Shown: positions 27,513 to 37,876, counted from the first letter of the stretch. The stretch: 64,000 nucleotides of DNA from Phenylobacterium montanum (GCF_018135625.1 NZ_CP073078.1:1240001-1304000), one strand, 5' to 3'. Numbers and translations: made by a program. Notes: generated by a model from the sequence alone, not told the origin.

Positions 27513-29170
27513 CAGCGCTCCTCCCGGGGCGGAGGCTGCAATGCGGCGACGGGCGGCGCAGGCTTGGCCAGCAGCGAGATCACTGCGGCGCAGAGGCAGG
27601 TCAGGGTCAGGAGTGCGAAGCCGTCGCCGAAGGCCAGGACCTGGGCCTGCTCGCTCAGCATGAAATCGAAGGCCTTGCGCGCCGCGCCGGCCGGATCGGC
27701 TACGCCCATGGAGCTCATCCGCTGGGTCAGGCCCGCCATCATCGCCTGGGCGCGCCCGTCCGACATCCCCACCGCCGAGGTCAGATCGGTCATGTGCGAG
27801 GCGGTCTGCTGGGTCAGGCTGGTCGAAAGCAGGGCCAGGCCCACCGCCCCGCCGGTATTTCGCGCCAGGTTGAGGATGCCGGAGGCCGATTTCATCAGCT
27901 GCGGCGGCAAGGTGCTCATGGCGGTCAGCTGGCCGCCAATCATGGCGATCATGCTGCCGAACGCTCGGACGCCCTGCAGCCAGGCGAAGTTCCAGAAGCC
28001 CCAGTTCTTGGTCACCGCATGGCCGGACCAGATCCCGAAGGCGCAGAGGCAGAGGCCGAAGGACATGGAGAGACGCGGGTCGAACTGGCGCACGATCCGC
28101 CCCGCCACCGGGGCGATCATGAAGGTGACCACGCCCGAGACCAGCATAGTCACCCCCACCTGGGCCGGGGTCAGTCGCTCGATGCGGCCGAGAAACAGCG
28201 GAATCAGGAAGGTGCCGCCGAACAGCACGGCGCCGTTGGCGAAGTTGATCAGTATGCCGACAGAGAAGTTGCGGTCGGCGAAGCACTTCAGCTGCACGAT
28301 CGGCTGGCGATAGGCGAGCTGGCGCCAGATGAACGCGCCGCCGGCCACAACCGCCAGCACGGTCAGCCACAGGATGCGGTCGTCCGCCATCCAGCTCTTC
28401 GAGGCCCCCTCCTCCAGCACGTACTGCATGCTGACCAGGAAGACGGCCATGACGATCAGGCCCGGCCAATCGAAGCCCAGGGCCAGGCTGGGGTCGCCCT
28501 TGTCGAAGTCGGCGAAGCGCGCGACCAGGGTCAGGACCAGAATCCCCGGCACGACATTGACGAAGAACAGCCAGCGCCAGCTCAGAAGATCGGTCAGCTG
28601 GCCGCCCAGCGTCGGGCCGATCATCGGGGCCAGGGAGATGATCAGACCCATGATCATCCCTGCCGTCGCCCGCCGCTCCATGGGAAACGCCGTAAAGCCG
28701 ATCGCATAGACGGTGGGGATCATCGCGCCGCCGATGAAGCCCTGCAGAGCCCGGGTGACGATCATCTGGTCGATGTTGGAGGACAGGCCAGTCAGCACGC
28801 TCATGATGGTGAAGCCGGCGCACGAAACCATGAACACCTTCTGCGTGCCCCAGAGCCGGGACAGGTATCCGGACAAGGGGATCATCACGACTTCGGGGAT
28901 CAGATAGGCGGTCTGGATCCAGCTGACCTCGTCGGCGCTGGCGCTGATGCCCGCCTGGATCTGCGGCAGGGATGAGGCGACGATCTGGATGTCCAGCATG
29001 GCCATGAACTGGCCGATGGCCATGGCCCCGAAGCCGATGAAGAGATGCACCCAGTCGATCTCGCCATTGGGCTTCAGCGGCGGCGAGGCGATCGATCCAG
29101 CCCCAGGCGGGGGCGTTGGCTGGACGGGTTTGGCCTCTTGCGGCGTGGGCGGCGCGACCGGGCGGTTCAC
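27512..29170 (-). CDS. emrB: MFS drug efflux permease, EmrB/QacA (DHA2) type
   Basis: A 552-residue permease with about fourteen hydrophobic segments, the DHA2 pattern. Marks: AMLDIQIVASSLPQIQAGIS in helix 1, LSGYLSRLWGTQKVFMVSC (loop 2-3), ALQGFIGGAMIPTVYAIGF, and SLAPMIGPTLGGQLTDLLSW (motif C-like). With the adjacent membrane fusion protein, three bases upstream, it would export hydrophobic or anionic compounds through an outer-membrane TolC partner not encoded here. The symbol names the family. Confidence 0.93.
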   Translation of the reverse strand: MNRPVAPPTPQEAKPVQPTPPPGAGSIASPPLKPNGEIDWVHLFIGFGAMAIGQFMAMLDIQIVASSLPQIQAGISASADEVSWIQTAYLIPEVVMIPLSGYLSRLWGTQKVFMVSCAGFTIMSVLTGLSSNIDQMIVTRALQGFIGGAMIPTVYAIGFTAFPMERRATAGMIMGLIISLAPMIGPTLGGQLTDLLSWRWLFFVNVVPGILVLTLVARFADFDKGDPSLALGFDWPGLIVMAVFLVSMQYVLEEGASKSWMADDRILWLTVLAVVAGGAFIWRQLAYRQPIVQLKCFADRNFSVGILINFANGAVLFGGTFLIPLFLGRIERLTPAQVGVTMLVSGVVTFMIAPVAGRIVRQFDPRLSMSFGLCLCAFGIWSGHAVTKNWGFWNFAWLQGVRAFGSMIAMIGGQLTAMSTLPPQLMKSASGILNLARNTGGAVGLALLSTSLTQQTASHMTDLTSAVGMSDGRAQAMMAGLTQRMSSMGVADPAGAARKAFDFMLSEQAQVLAFGDGFALLTLTCLCAAVISLLAKPAPPVAALQPPPREER

Positions 29171-29173
29171 GGC

Positions 29174-30283
29174 CTAACGCTCCGTCCCCTGGCGCGCGAC
29201 CTGGACCTGAGGCGCGCCGAGGTCGGCGAAGCTGGCGCCTGTGCGGCCGGTGACGTCCACCTTGACCACGACCGAGAGGCCGGGCCGCAGGCCGGACGCC
29301 AGGCGCGTGCCCGGCTCGACGGCGATCTTGACCGGCACCCGCTGGGTGATCTTGGTGAAATTGCCGACCGCGTTCTCCACGGGGATCAAGGCGAACTCCT
29401 GGCCGGTGGCGGGGGCGAAGCTGTCGATACGCCCCCGGATCGGCTGGTCGAACGCGTCGGCGCGAATCTGCACCGGCTGGCCGACGCGCATGCGCGCGAC
29501 CTGGGTCTCCTTGAAATTCGCCACCACATAGGTCTTGCCCAGCGGCACCACGGCCAGAAGGGTCACGCCGGGCTGCACGTACTGCCCTGCGCGGACCGAG
29601 CGGGCGCCCACCACGCCCTGGATCGGGGCGCGGATCACAGTGCGGTCGAGATCCGTCTCGGCCTGCTGCAGAGCGGCGCGGGCGGCCTGGACCTGGGCCA
29701 GGTTCTGGGCCTTGGCCGAGGCCAGCGACTGGGCTGAACGCTGCTCGGCCTCCAGGCTGGCCTTGGCCTGAGCGACGTTGGCCGCGGTCTGCTGCGCCTG
29801 GCTGCGGGCTGACTGCAGGCCCTGATCCGAGACGAAGCCCTGCTCGGCCAGCCGGCCATAACGCTTCATGTCGAGATCGGCCGTGCGGGCGCCGGCCTCG
29901 GCGCTTGTCACACCCGCCGCCCGCTCGGCGATCATCGAGGTCTCCAGCGCCGCCTTGTCGTCGACGCTCTTCACCGCCGCCTCGGCCGCCGCCAGATTGG
30001 CCTTGGCCTGGGCAACCCGGTCCTGGAAGTCGGTGGGGTCGAGCCGCACCAGAACCTGGCCGGGCGTCACCGGCTGGTTATCGGTGACCAGGACCTCGGC
30101 CACGTGGTCGGCGATCAGGCTGGAGACCGGGGCCGTATCGGCCTCGACGAAGGCGTTGTCCGTGCTCTCGTATTTCTGCCGATCGGCCCACCAGAGGCCG
30201 CCGCCGATCAAAAGCGCCAACGCCACGACGCCGCCCGCGAGCAGCGGGATGAGCCTACTCTTCGGCATAAGCCGAACCCCCAT
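29174..30283 (-). CDS. emrA: HlyD/EmrA-type membrane fusion protein
   Basis: A 369-residue periplasmic adaptor: one N-terminal membrane helix (LIPLLAGGVVALALLIGGGL), a biotinyl-lipoyl segment DTAPVSSLIADHVAEVLVTD, a long Ala/Gln/Glu-rich coiled coil (about 85-220) and the beta-barrel region VIRAPIQGVVGARSVRAGQ. It links EmrB to a TolC-type channel. Either ATG at 30283 or 30268 (MPKSRL) could be the start. It is first in the operon; the promoter and operator lie about 40-70 bp upstream. Confidence 0.92.
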   Translation of the reverse strand: MGVRLMPKSRLIPLLAGGVVALALLIGGGLWWADRQKYESTDNAFVEADTAPVSSLIADHVAEVLVTDNQPVTPGQVLVRLDPTDFQDRVAQAKANLAAAEAAVKSVDDKAALETSMIAERAAGVTSAEAGARTADLDMKRYGRLAEQGFVSDQGLQSARSQAQQTAANVAQAKASLEAEQRSAQSLASAKAQNLAQVQAARAALQQAETDLDRTVIRAPIQGVVGARSVRAGQYVQPGVTLLAVVPLGKTYVVANFKETQVARMRVGQPVQIRADAFDQPIRGRIDSFAPATGQEFALIPVENAVGNFTKITQRVPVKIAVEPGTRLASGLRPGLSVVVKVDVTGRTGASFADLGAPQVQVARQGTER

Positions 30284-30321
30284 GAACCTTGAAAATCGTC
30301 CGGACTGAAATCGCTTTCCGG

Positions 30322-30351
30322 ATTATTTGGACAATATCGTCCAAGTTTCAA
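30322..30351 (-). promoter_or_regulatory. Promoter of emrAB-tetR with embedded TetR operator
   Basis: On the minus strand TTGAAA (30351-30346) and AATAAT (30327-30322) are 18 bp apart, a plausible housekeeping promoter. The spacer is almost filled by the palindrome TTGGAC-GATATT-GTCCAA (30327-30344; perfect six-base arms, one mismatched pair inside). A repressor bound there would block polymerase. The third gene of the operon encodes a TetR protein, the natural candidate. Confidence 0.62.
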
Positions 30352-30381
30352 GGAAAAAGGGCTCGGCTCATACGGCCTCAG

Positions 30382-31179
<798 letters not shown>

Positions 31180-31238
31180 GCAATCAGTCTCCCTGTGAAT
31201 TGAGCGATCGGTCTGCGCCGATCTTGCTCAGCCGCCCG

Positions 31239-32012
31239 TCAGAGCGACTGGCCGTCGTCGATATTGAACAGCGACCCGGTGGTTCCGGACGAGGCGTCCG
31301 CGCCGAGGTAGAGCAGGATGGGGTCGAGATCACCTTCGCTCATCAGGCGGCGGCGGGGAAAGGTGGTGATCTGCTTCTGGCCGCCCTCGGAGTGGAACCA
31401 GTCGCTATTGAGTTCGGTCTCCAGATACCCAGGGCAGATCACGTTGACGTTGATCCCCTGGTTGGCCCATTCGCGCGCCAGGCTGCGCCCCATCATCGCC
31501 ACCGCCGCCTTGGAGGTGCAGTAGGCGGTCAGGCCGGGCAGCACCTTGTGCGCCCCCATCGACGCCACCAGGACGATCCGGCCGCGGCGGCTCTGCTTGG
31601 AGCCGGCCTTCATCATCCGCCGGGCCCCTTCGCGTGCGGTCAGGAACACGCCGCGCACATTGATCGCCATGATCTGGTCAAACGCTTCCACCGGCAGGTC
31701 GACCGCCAGGCCCTCGATGCTCATGCCGGCGTTGGCGTAGACCGTGTCGACCGGGCCGAAGGCGGCTTCCGCCGCATTGTAGCCGGCGCTCACCGAGGCC
31801 TCGACCGCCACGTCCATAGCCACAGCAAGAGCATCGCCGCCCGCCGCCTTGATCTCGGCCACCAGGCTCTCCAGCCGATCGGTGCGCCGAGCCGCGACGA
31901 CGACCTTGGCCCCTGCCCTGGCCAGGTCCAGGGCCAGGCGATGGCCGATGCCGGACGAGGCGCCGGTGACCAGGGCCACGCGGCCGGTCAGGTCGAATGG
32001 GGTTGAGGTCAT
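31239..32012 (-). CDS. Short-chain dehydrogenase/reductase
   Basis: A 257-residue classical SDR with TGASSGIGHRLALDLARAG (cofactor loop), an arginine pair after beta-2 (AARRTDR) that favours NADP, ANAGMS, and active-site AYCTSKAAVAMMG. The C-terminus GTTGSLFNIDDGQSL is the usual SDR end. It is separated from the following SDR gene (30382-31179) by about 60 bp and may be co-transcribed. The substrate, perhaps a hydroxy or keto lipid, is not evident. Confidence 0.88.
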   Translation of the reverse strand: MTSTPFDLTGRVALVTGASSGIGHRLALDLARAGAKVVVAARRTDRLESLVAEIKAAGGDALAVAMDVAVEASVSAGYNAAEAAFGPVDTVYANAGMSIEGLAVDLPVEAFDQIMAINVRGVFLTAREGARRMMKAGSKQSRRGRIVLVASMGAHKVLPGLTAYCTSKAAVAMMGRSLAREWANQGINVNVICPGYLETELNSDWFHSEGGQKQITTFPRRRLMSEGDLDPILLYLGADASSGTTGSLFNIDDGQSL

Positions 32013-32129
32013 AGGGTCGCTCCAGGGCCGTCGCGGGCGTCTGGCGCAGGGTTAGCAACCCCCAATCTGGCCGCAAAGCCGCCGTCGCAGGGTCAACCGC
32101 GATGAATCGAGGACACCTGGGCTGCCGCC

Positions 32130-32149
32130 ACGTTGACGAACCGCAACGT
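32130..32149. promoter_or_regulatory. Inverted repeat upstream of isoprenoid operon
   Basis: ACGTTG-N8-CAACGT forms perfect six-base arms in the 230-bp gap between the divergent SDR gene (start 32012) and the isoprenoid operon (start 32243). It could be an operator for either. No adjacent regulator gene is seen. Confidence 0.35.
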
Positions 32150-32242
32150 TTGGCGTCCCATAACAACGCTCGGCGATCGGCAGGATCCGGATTTGCTTAA
32201 ATAAGAGCGCGCTCGAGCAACGACATCCGGGGGGACCGGGGA

Positions 32243-33745
32243 ATGTCAGACATCTATGATGCGATCGTGGTCGGCGGCGGGCCGGCGGGATCGGCGATGG
32301 GATGGTCGCTGGCGCGTCACGGCGTCAAGGTCGCGATCCTTGAGCGCGCTGTCTTTCCTCGCGAAAAGGTGTGCGGCGACTTCGTCGAACCGGCGGGGCT
32401 GCGCATCCTCAAGGCCATGGGCTGCGAACCTGCGCTGGATGCCCCTGCGCGCCTGCCCATAACCACCAACCGGGTCTATTTCGGCCCCCGCCTCGCCTAC
32501 CGCGGCGACATTCCCTACTACGAGGGCGGAAACGGCCTGCCGCAGCATGGCTACATCATTCCCCGGCACGAACTCGACACGGTGCTGCTGCAATGCGCTG
32601 AGGCGGCCTCGGCGAAAGTCCTGCCGGGCTGCGCGGCCCTGGAGGTCAGCCGGGAGGGCGAGGTGATGTCGGTCGCCGCGCGCGGGCCAGGCGGCGACTT
32701 CACCCTGCGCGCGCGGCTGGTGATCGGCGCCGACGGCGTAGAATCGACGGTCGCGCGCTGCGCCGGGCTGCGCCGCGTGGATCGACGCCATATCGGCATC
32801 TCTCAGCGCGCCTATGTGGAGGGCGTCGAGGTCGACGGCGGCGAGGCCAGCATCTGGTTCGACGAGGACCAGGTGCCCGGCTACGGCTGGATGTTCCCCA
32901 TGCCCGGCGGGCGGGCCAATGTCGGCGTCGGCATGCTGAGCGAGAGCTGCCATCGCTACGATCTTTCGGTCCCGCAGGCGTTCGCCGAGAGCATCCAACG
33001 GCTGCGCCTGCGCCATCCGGGCTGCGCCAGGGCGCGCCTGGCCAGCCGGCCGATCGGCGGGGTGGTCAAGATGTACGGCGGCATTGACCGCAACCACTTC
33101 GACGGCGGCCTGCTGATCGGCGATGCGGGTTCGTTCGTGGACCCGATGACCGGTGAAGGCATCACTCAGGGCATGGAGTCCGCGCTGATCGCCAGCCGCA
33201 CGGTGATCGACGCGCTCGGGAAGGGCCGGTTCGACGCGGTGACCCTCTCGCGGTTCGAGCAGGACTATCGGGCCTATTTCGACCCGTCGATGCTCTATCT
33301 GGGCCTTTGCGCGGTGATGATGCGCAACTGGCATTTCCGCAAATTCTGGTGGCTTTCGACCCTGAAAGGCTTCGAGAAGGCTCAGAACGACCCGGCGTTT
33401 GCGGGCGTGGCGGGATCGGCCTTCGGCGGGCTGAACCTTCAGCCCCAGCGCATCGTCGGCCAGATCTGGTCGAGCATCTTCGCCCACATCTTCCAGGGCG
33501 GGGCGCGAGCGCTGAACGACCTCATGAGCGGCCGGGGCCTCCGCAGCAGCGGCCTGGCGGGCGATGTCGAAGCCTGGGAACAGGCCTGGAAGGCCTCGCT
33601 TGAGGACGACCCCGCCTGGCACTTCTCCTGGCTGGCCGATGTGGCCAGGACATTGGCCAGGGCGCTTCCGTCCCTGACGACCAACACCAGCCCCCGGGTC
33701 GCGGGCCTCTTCTTGCCCGACAGCGACCTGGTTTCGCTCGCATAG
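32243..33745 (+). CDS. Geranylgeranyl-reductase-family flavoprotein
   Basis: A 500-residue FAD-dependent enzyme. Marks: YDAIVVGGGPAGSAMGWSLA (FAD-binding), PREKVCGDFVEPAG (the conserved C-G-D segment of geranylgeranyl reductases) and LLIGDAGSFVDPMTGEGITQ (FAD ribityl motif with the family's DPxTGEGI). Enzymes of this family hydrogenate double bonds of prenyl chains in chlorophyll, quinones or archaeal lipids. It is first in a four-gene run with two phytoene-desaturase-like proteins and a prenyltransferase, 10 bp before the next gene, so its substrate is probably the prenyl product of that operon. The C-terminal 120 residues are less familiar. Confidence 0.85.
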   Translation: MSDIYDAIVVGGGPAGSAMGWSLARHGVKVAILERAVFPREKVCGDFVEPAGLRILKAMGCEPALDAPARLPITTNRVYFGPRLAYRGDIPYYEGGNGLPQHGYIIPRHELDTVLLQCAEAASAKVLPGCAALEVSREGEVMSVAARGPGGDFTLRARLVIGADGVESTVARCAGLRRVDRRHIGISQRAYVEGVEVDGGEASIWFDEDQVPGYGWMFPMPGGRANVGVGMLSESCHRYDLSVPQAFAESIQRLRLRHPGCARARLASRPIGGVVKMYGGIDRNHFDGGLLIGDAGSFVDPMTGEGITQGMESALIASRTVIDALGKGRFDAVTLSRFEQDYRAYFDPSMLYLGLCAVMMRNWHFRKFWWLSTLKGFEKAQNDPAFAGVAGSAFGGLNLQPQRIVGQIWSSIFAHIFQGGARALNDLMSGRGLRSSGLAGDVEAWEQAWKASLEDDPAWHFSWLADVARTLARALPSLTTNTSPRVAGLFLPDSDLVSLA

Positions 33746-33755
33746 GAGGCCATCC

Positions 33756-35801
33756 ATGCCAGCCGCCGCTACGAACCTTTCAACCACCCCTCCCGCAGCA
33801 AAGCCGCACGTCGCGATCGTCGGGGGCGGGATAGCCGGGCTCACCTGCGCCCTTAGGCTAGTCAGGAGCGGTTGCCGGGTCACGCTCTACGAAGCCACGG
33901 ACCGCCTGGGCGGCAACATCTCCTCGGCCGGGCGGCCCGGCGGGCCGTATCAGGACGTCTATCCGCACATCTTTCCCGACTGGTACGCCAATTTGTGGGA
34001 TCTGCTCGAGGTCGAGCTGGGCATGCGCCGCGAGGATCACTTCGCCGCGCGCTGGGGTGTGAAGGTGCTGGACAAGCCCCAGGCGGGACCCTCCGCGACC
34101 GAGCCCCCGGCCTTCATGGACATGGTCTACAGGCCGACCCCGGAATCTCTGATCACGACCATGAAGTCCGGCGTCGTCTCGGTGCCGGACATGTTCCTGT
34201 TCGCCTTCCTGACGCTCGACCTGGCCTCGCAACCGCCGGACCCGACCGACACGGACATGCTCTGCCAGCTCGACGTCAACGGCTTCTTCTACTCGCGGGG
34301 GTATTCGACCGACGCCATAGCTGCGCTGCAGGACTACATCATCTCGGTGATCTGGTCGGCCCCCAGCAACATGACCTCGGCCAAGGTCTACAAGCAGTTC
34401 ATCAAGCACCAGCTATCCTCGCTGGGGCCCAACGTTCCCTATTCCTGGATGCTGCGCGGCAGCCTGCACGAGAAGATCATCGCGCCCATCGAGCAGAAGC
34501 TGCTCGAAAGCGGGGCCTGCGAGATCCGCAAGGGCGTCAAGGTCCGGTCGGTCGAGGTGCAGCCGGACGGAACGCCGAAGATGCTGCTGGAAGAAGCGAC
34601 CGGCGAAGGCGCATCGCGCGAGCCGGTCCAGGCGCCGCCTGCGGACTATGTGGTGATGGCCGTTCCGGCCATGACCCTTTCCGAGATGGTTATGGCGGGC
34701 CAGCAGGGGCAGCGTCTGGTGGACAAGGTCCCGGACCTGGCCCAGCTGCGCCGCGTCTGGGGCGAGGCCATTCCTGTGGTCAATCTCTACTTCAAGCGCA
34801 AACTGCCTTTCGTGCCGCAAGAGATCATCGGGCTGCGCGGCTCGGGCTACGATCTGACCGTCCTCGACATCTCCCAGCTCTGGGATCGCAAGCCGAACGA
34901 GCCCGATGTGACGGTGCTGGTGCTGGCGGCGTCGAACGCCTACGCCATCCCCTCGCCGCTGGTGCGCCAGCAGGGCTATCTGATGATCAAACGGCTGCGG
35001 GATTATCTGTGGTTCAATCTGGGTGAGGCCTGGGGCGCGGACGACGACATCGACTGGGAACGCACCTCGGTCCGCGCCAACGAACGCCACCTCCTCTTCG
35101 TCAACGACGTCGGCAGCCGGCTGTGGCGGCCCAAGACCCGCTATGACGCCCTGCCGCGGGTATTCTTCGCCGGCGACGTCTGCCAGACCGACGTCGACAT
35201 GGCCACGGTCGAGGCCGCTGTGCAGAGCGGCGTGATGGCGGCGGCGGCGATCCAGCAAGCGGACAAGGCGTCGCCGGGCGGCCCGCGAATGGCCGCTGAT
35301 CCGATCGCCCTCGCGCCGCACAAGGTTCTCTCCGACGCCACCTTCCTGGCCGCCAAGCTCGCCCTGCTGCCGCTGGCCTATGGCGCGTCGGCCTGGTCCG
35401 CCTTCAGCGGAGGCCAGGCGGCGCCCCCGTCGGCGGATGGGAGCCCGCCAGCCTATTCGCCGGGGAAACGCGCCCTTCTGCTGCCGTTCGACTACGCGGT
35501 GGACTGGTGGCGGACCGTCTATTGGCTCCAGCGGGCGCTCCTGAAGGGCGCCAAGGACGGTTCGGTCGAAGGCGTCGATCCCGCCGACGCCCCTATGGGC
35601 CTGGGGGTGGGAGGCCTGTGGGCGACTGGCCGCCAGCCGCTTTCCGCGCCCGCTCCGGCCACCGCCCCACCCGGGCCTTCGCCGTCACCGCGAGCCTCGG
35701 TCTCGCGAAGCCTGCTCGCGGCCGCCGCCGTGCTGGCGGGGCAGACCGCCGCCATGCTCGAGCGCGCGGCGGCGGGCCGCAAGGGCGGCGCCGATGCCTG
35801 A
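33756..35801 (+). CDS. Phytoene-desaturase-like FAD oxidoreductase, copy 1
   Basis: A 681-residue flavoprotein of the amine-oxidase/phytoene-desaturase superfamily. The FAD motif is HVAIVGGGIAGLTCALRLVR (residues 23-42), followed by EATDRLGGNISS; the C-terminal FAD motif is VFFAGDVCQTDVDMATVEAA (about 470-490). After that comes an extension of about 170 residues with two hydrophobic or amphipathic stretches (FLAAKLALLPLAYGASAW; DYAVDWWRTVYWLQRALL), absent from ordinary desaturases of about 500 residues. AGGAGG precedes the ATG. It overlaps copy 2 by eight bases. It probably oxidises or isomerises a prenyl chain; the substrate is unknown. Confidence 0.8.
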   Translation: MPAAATNLSTTPPAAKPHVAIVGGGIAGLTCALRLVRSGCRVTLYEATDRLGGNISSAGRPGGPYQDVYPHIFPDWYANLWDLLEVELGMRREDHFAARWGVKVLDKPQAGPSATEPPAFMDMVYRPTPESLITTMKSGVVSVPDMFLFAFLTLDLASQPPDPTDTDMLCQLDVNGFFYSRGYSTDAIAALQDYIISVIWSAPSNMTSAKVYKQFIKHQLSSLGPNVPYSWMLRGSLHEKIIAPIEQKLLESGACEIRKGVKVRSVEVQPDGTPKMLLEEATGEGASREPVQAPPADYVVMAVPAMTLSEMVMAGQQGQRLVDKVPDLAQLRRVWGEAIPVVNLYFKRKLPFVPQEIIGLRGSGYDLTVLDISQLWDRKPNEPDVTVLVLAASNAYAIPSPLVRQQGYLMIKRLRDYLWFNLGEAWGADDDIDWERTSVRANERHLLFVNDVGSRLWRPKTRYDALPRVFFAGDVCQTDVDMATVEAAVQSGVMAAAAIQQADKASPGGPRMAADPIALAPHKVLSDATFLAAKLALLPLAYGASAWSAFSGGQAAPPSADGSPPAYSPGKRALLLPFDYAVDWWRTVYWLQRALLKGAKDGSVEGVDPADAPMGLGVGGLWATGRQPLSAPAPATAPPGPSPSPRASVSRSLLAAAAVLAGQTAAMLERAAAGRKGGADA

Positions 35802-37842
35802 GGCCGCAGCCGCTCCCTCAGATGCTCCCAGTGTCGCCGTCGTCGGCGCCGGCCTCGCCGGACTGACCGCGGCCCTGAACCTTTCGCGCCGCGGGTTCAA
35901 CGTAACCGTCTACGAGTCCAAGCCCACAGTCGGCGGCAACCTGTCGTCTCAGACGGTGGATGGCGTGCGCCACGACGTCTATCCGCACATGTTCTGCGAC
36001 TGGTATTCCAACTTCTGGCGCCTGTTCGAACAGGACCTGGGCCTCTCGCGCGCCGAGCACTTCGACCCCCGTATGGGCGTGCGGTTGCTGGACAAGGACT
36101 CCGATCAGCTTCTCGCGCTTGAGAACGCCACGACGCTCGAGGCGGTGGTCAACAACCTCAAGTCCGGCGTGCTGCCGCCGCCCGAGATGTTCCTGCTCGG
36201 CTTTTCGATGCTGGACCTGGCCTCGCACGCCTTCCACCGGACAAAAGACGACCAGATCCAGCGGCTGGACGTGAACGGCTTCATCTATTCCCGCGCCTAC
36301 GCCACCGAGGGCGTCGCGCGGCTGCAGAACTACATGTTGTCCCTTATCTGGTCGGTGCAGAGCGACGAGACGGCCGCCGCCTCCTACCAGGACTTCATCA
36401 AGCACACCCTGACCTTCCCCCACCCGACGCCGTTCTGCTGGATGCTGAAAGGCAGCCTGTACGACAAGATCATCCGCCCTCTCGAGAGCCGCCTCGGCTG
36501 CGAGATCCGGCGCGGCCAGACCGTACAGATGATCGAACTGGTGGAGGGCAAGCCGCAGCTCACCGTCACCCCTGCCGTCCCCGCGAAGGGCCGGCGCAAA
36601 CCAACGACCGAACTCGTCCAGCCGGATCATATGGTCCTGGCCGTCCCAGGCCCCGCCCTGGCGGGCCTGGTCATGAACGGCGCGCCGGGGCGGCGGATCG
36701 TCGACCAGCTTCCTGGACTCGCCGGGCTGCAACGCTTCCGCAGCGTGGCCATCCCGGTGGTCGACCTCTATTTCAAGCGCAAGCTCGAGGGCGTCCCCAA
36801 GGAACAGATCGGCCTGGCCGGATCGGACTACGACCTCAGCGTCCTCGACATCTCGCAGCTATGGACCGGCGATCCCCAGATGGAGGGGCGCACCGCCCTG
36901 GTGCTCGCCGCCTCGAACGGCGACGCCCTGCCCTCGCTCGATCCGCAGGAGCGCGGGTTCCTGATGATCAAGCGGCTGCACGACTTCATGCCGCTGTTCG
37001 AGCCGGGCGCTCATTGGGGGGATCCGGCCAGCGATATCTGCTGGGAGATGACCCACTACCGCTCGAACGACGAGCACCGGCTGTTCATCAACGACGTCGG
37101 CAGCTGGGAATGGCGGCCTCAGGCGGCCTATCCGGGTCAGCTCCCAAACGTCTTCTTCGCCGGCGACTTCTGCCAGACGGACGTGGACATGGCGACCGTC
37201 GAAGCGGCGGTGGAGAGCGGGCTTCTGGCGGCGCAGGCGCTCCAGGCCCAGGACGCCGTCGGGCGGCCCGCCCCGCGCGGCGAACCGATCACCCTCGTCG
37301 GGCACGAGACCTATGGCGACACCACCTTCCTGGCCGCCAAGCTGGCCCTGCTCCCGTTCGCCTATGCCGCCACCGCCTGGTCGGCGCTCTCGGACAACGG
37401 GCGCCACGACTCGGCCATGCTGCCCGCCGACGCCTATTCGCCGTCGACCGCCGTCGCCGCCTTGCCGCTCGCCTTCGCCCTGGACTGGTGGAAGACCGCC
37501 TACTGGCTGGGCCGGAAAGTCGTGCGCGACATCGGCAAGCTGGAAGGGGCGGCCATGACCACCGCCGGGGCGCAAGCCGCCAAGCCCGCTTCGTCCGATG
37601 CGGCGCTCCAGTTCGGCTCAGCGGCGCTGAACAGGTTGGGCGACGCCCTGCAGGCGCTTTCCGAGCAGCAGCCGACCCGCGGCGAACCCCGAAGCGGATC
37701 GCAATTTGCGTCGTCGCTCTCCGGCTTCACGACCCAGCTGCTGAAAACAGCGCGTGCCGCCTATGAGGCGGCGCAAACGGCCGCGCAACAGGGGGCGCCG
37801 CCGGACGAGCCGCATCGCCGGCGCTGGCGCGCGAAACCTTAG
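35794..37842 (+). CDS. Phytoene-desaturase-like FAD oxidoreductase, copy 2
   Basis: A 682-residue paralogue of the preceding gene and of the same layout: FAD motif VAVVGAGLAGLTAALNLSRR (residues 14-33), ESKPTVGGNLSS, closing FAD motif VFFAGDFCQTDVDMATVEAA, and the same C-terminal extension (FLAAKLALLPFAYAATAW; LDWWKTAYWLGRKV). Conserved blocks such as YPHIF/YPHMF, LKGSLYDKII/LRGSLHEKII and IPVVDLYFKRK/IPVVNLYFKRK show a tandem duplication. The ATG lies inside the end of copy 1. The pair may work as a heterodimer or in successive steps. Squalene- or phytoene-type substrates are possible, but no synthase for either is present in the window. Confidence 0.8.
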   Translation: MPEAAAAPSDAPSVAVVGAGLAGLTAALNLSRRGFNVTVYESKPTVGGNLSSQTVDGVRHDVYPHMFCDWYSNFWRLFEQDLGLSRAEHFDPRMGVRLLDKDSDQLLALENATTLEAVVNNLKSGVLPPPEMFLLGFSMLDLASHAFHRTKDDQIQRLDVNGFIYSRAYATEGVARLQNYMLSLIWSVQSDETAAASYQDFIKHTLTFPHPTPFCWMLKGSLYDKIIRPLESRLGCEIRRGQTVQMIELVEGKPQLTVTPAVPAKGRRKPTTELVQPDHMVLAVPGPALAGLVMNGAPGRRIVDQLPGLAGLQRFRSVAIPVVDLYFKRKLEGVPKEQIGLAGSDYDLSVLDISQLWTGDPQMEGRTALVLAASNGDALPSLDPQERGFLMIKRLHDFMPLFEPGAHWGDPASDICWEMTHYRSNDEHRLFINDVGSWEWRPQAAYPGQLPNVFFAGDFCQTDVDMATVEAAVESGLLAAQALQAQDAVGRPAPRGEPITLVGHETYGDTTFLAAKLALLPFAYAATAWSALSDNGRHDSAMLPADAYSPSTAVAALPLAFALDWWKTAYWLGRKVVRDIGKLEGAAMTTAGAQAAKPASSDAALQFGSAALNRLGDALQALSEQQPTRGEPRSGSQFASSLSGFTTQLLKTARAAYEAAQTAAQQGAPPDEPHRRRWRAKP

Positions 37843-37876
37843 GCCAGGGCGAATTTCGCCGGAGAAAGGGAGGGGA

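Noticed and set aside
26901-28823. 640-codon frame joining the TetR protein to a preceding 430-residue segment
   Set aside because: Only the last 203 codons look like a protein; the upstream part is an out-of-frame shadow of the EmrB gene. The TetR gene has its own ATG at 27512.
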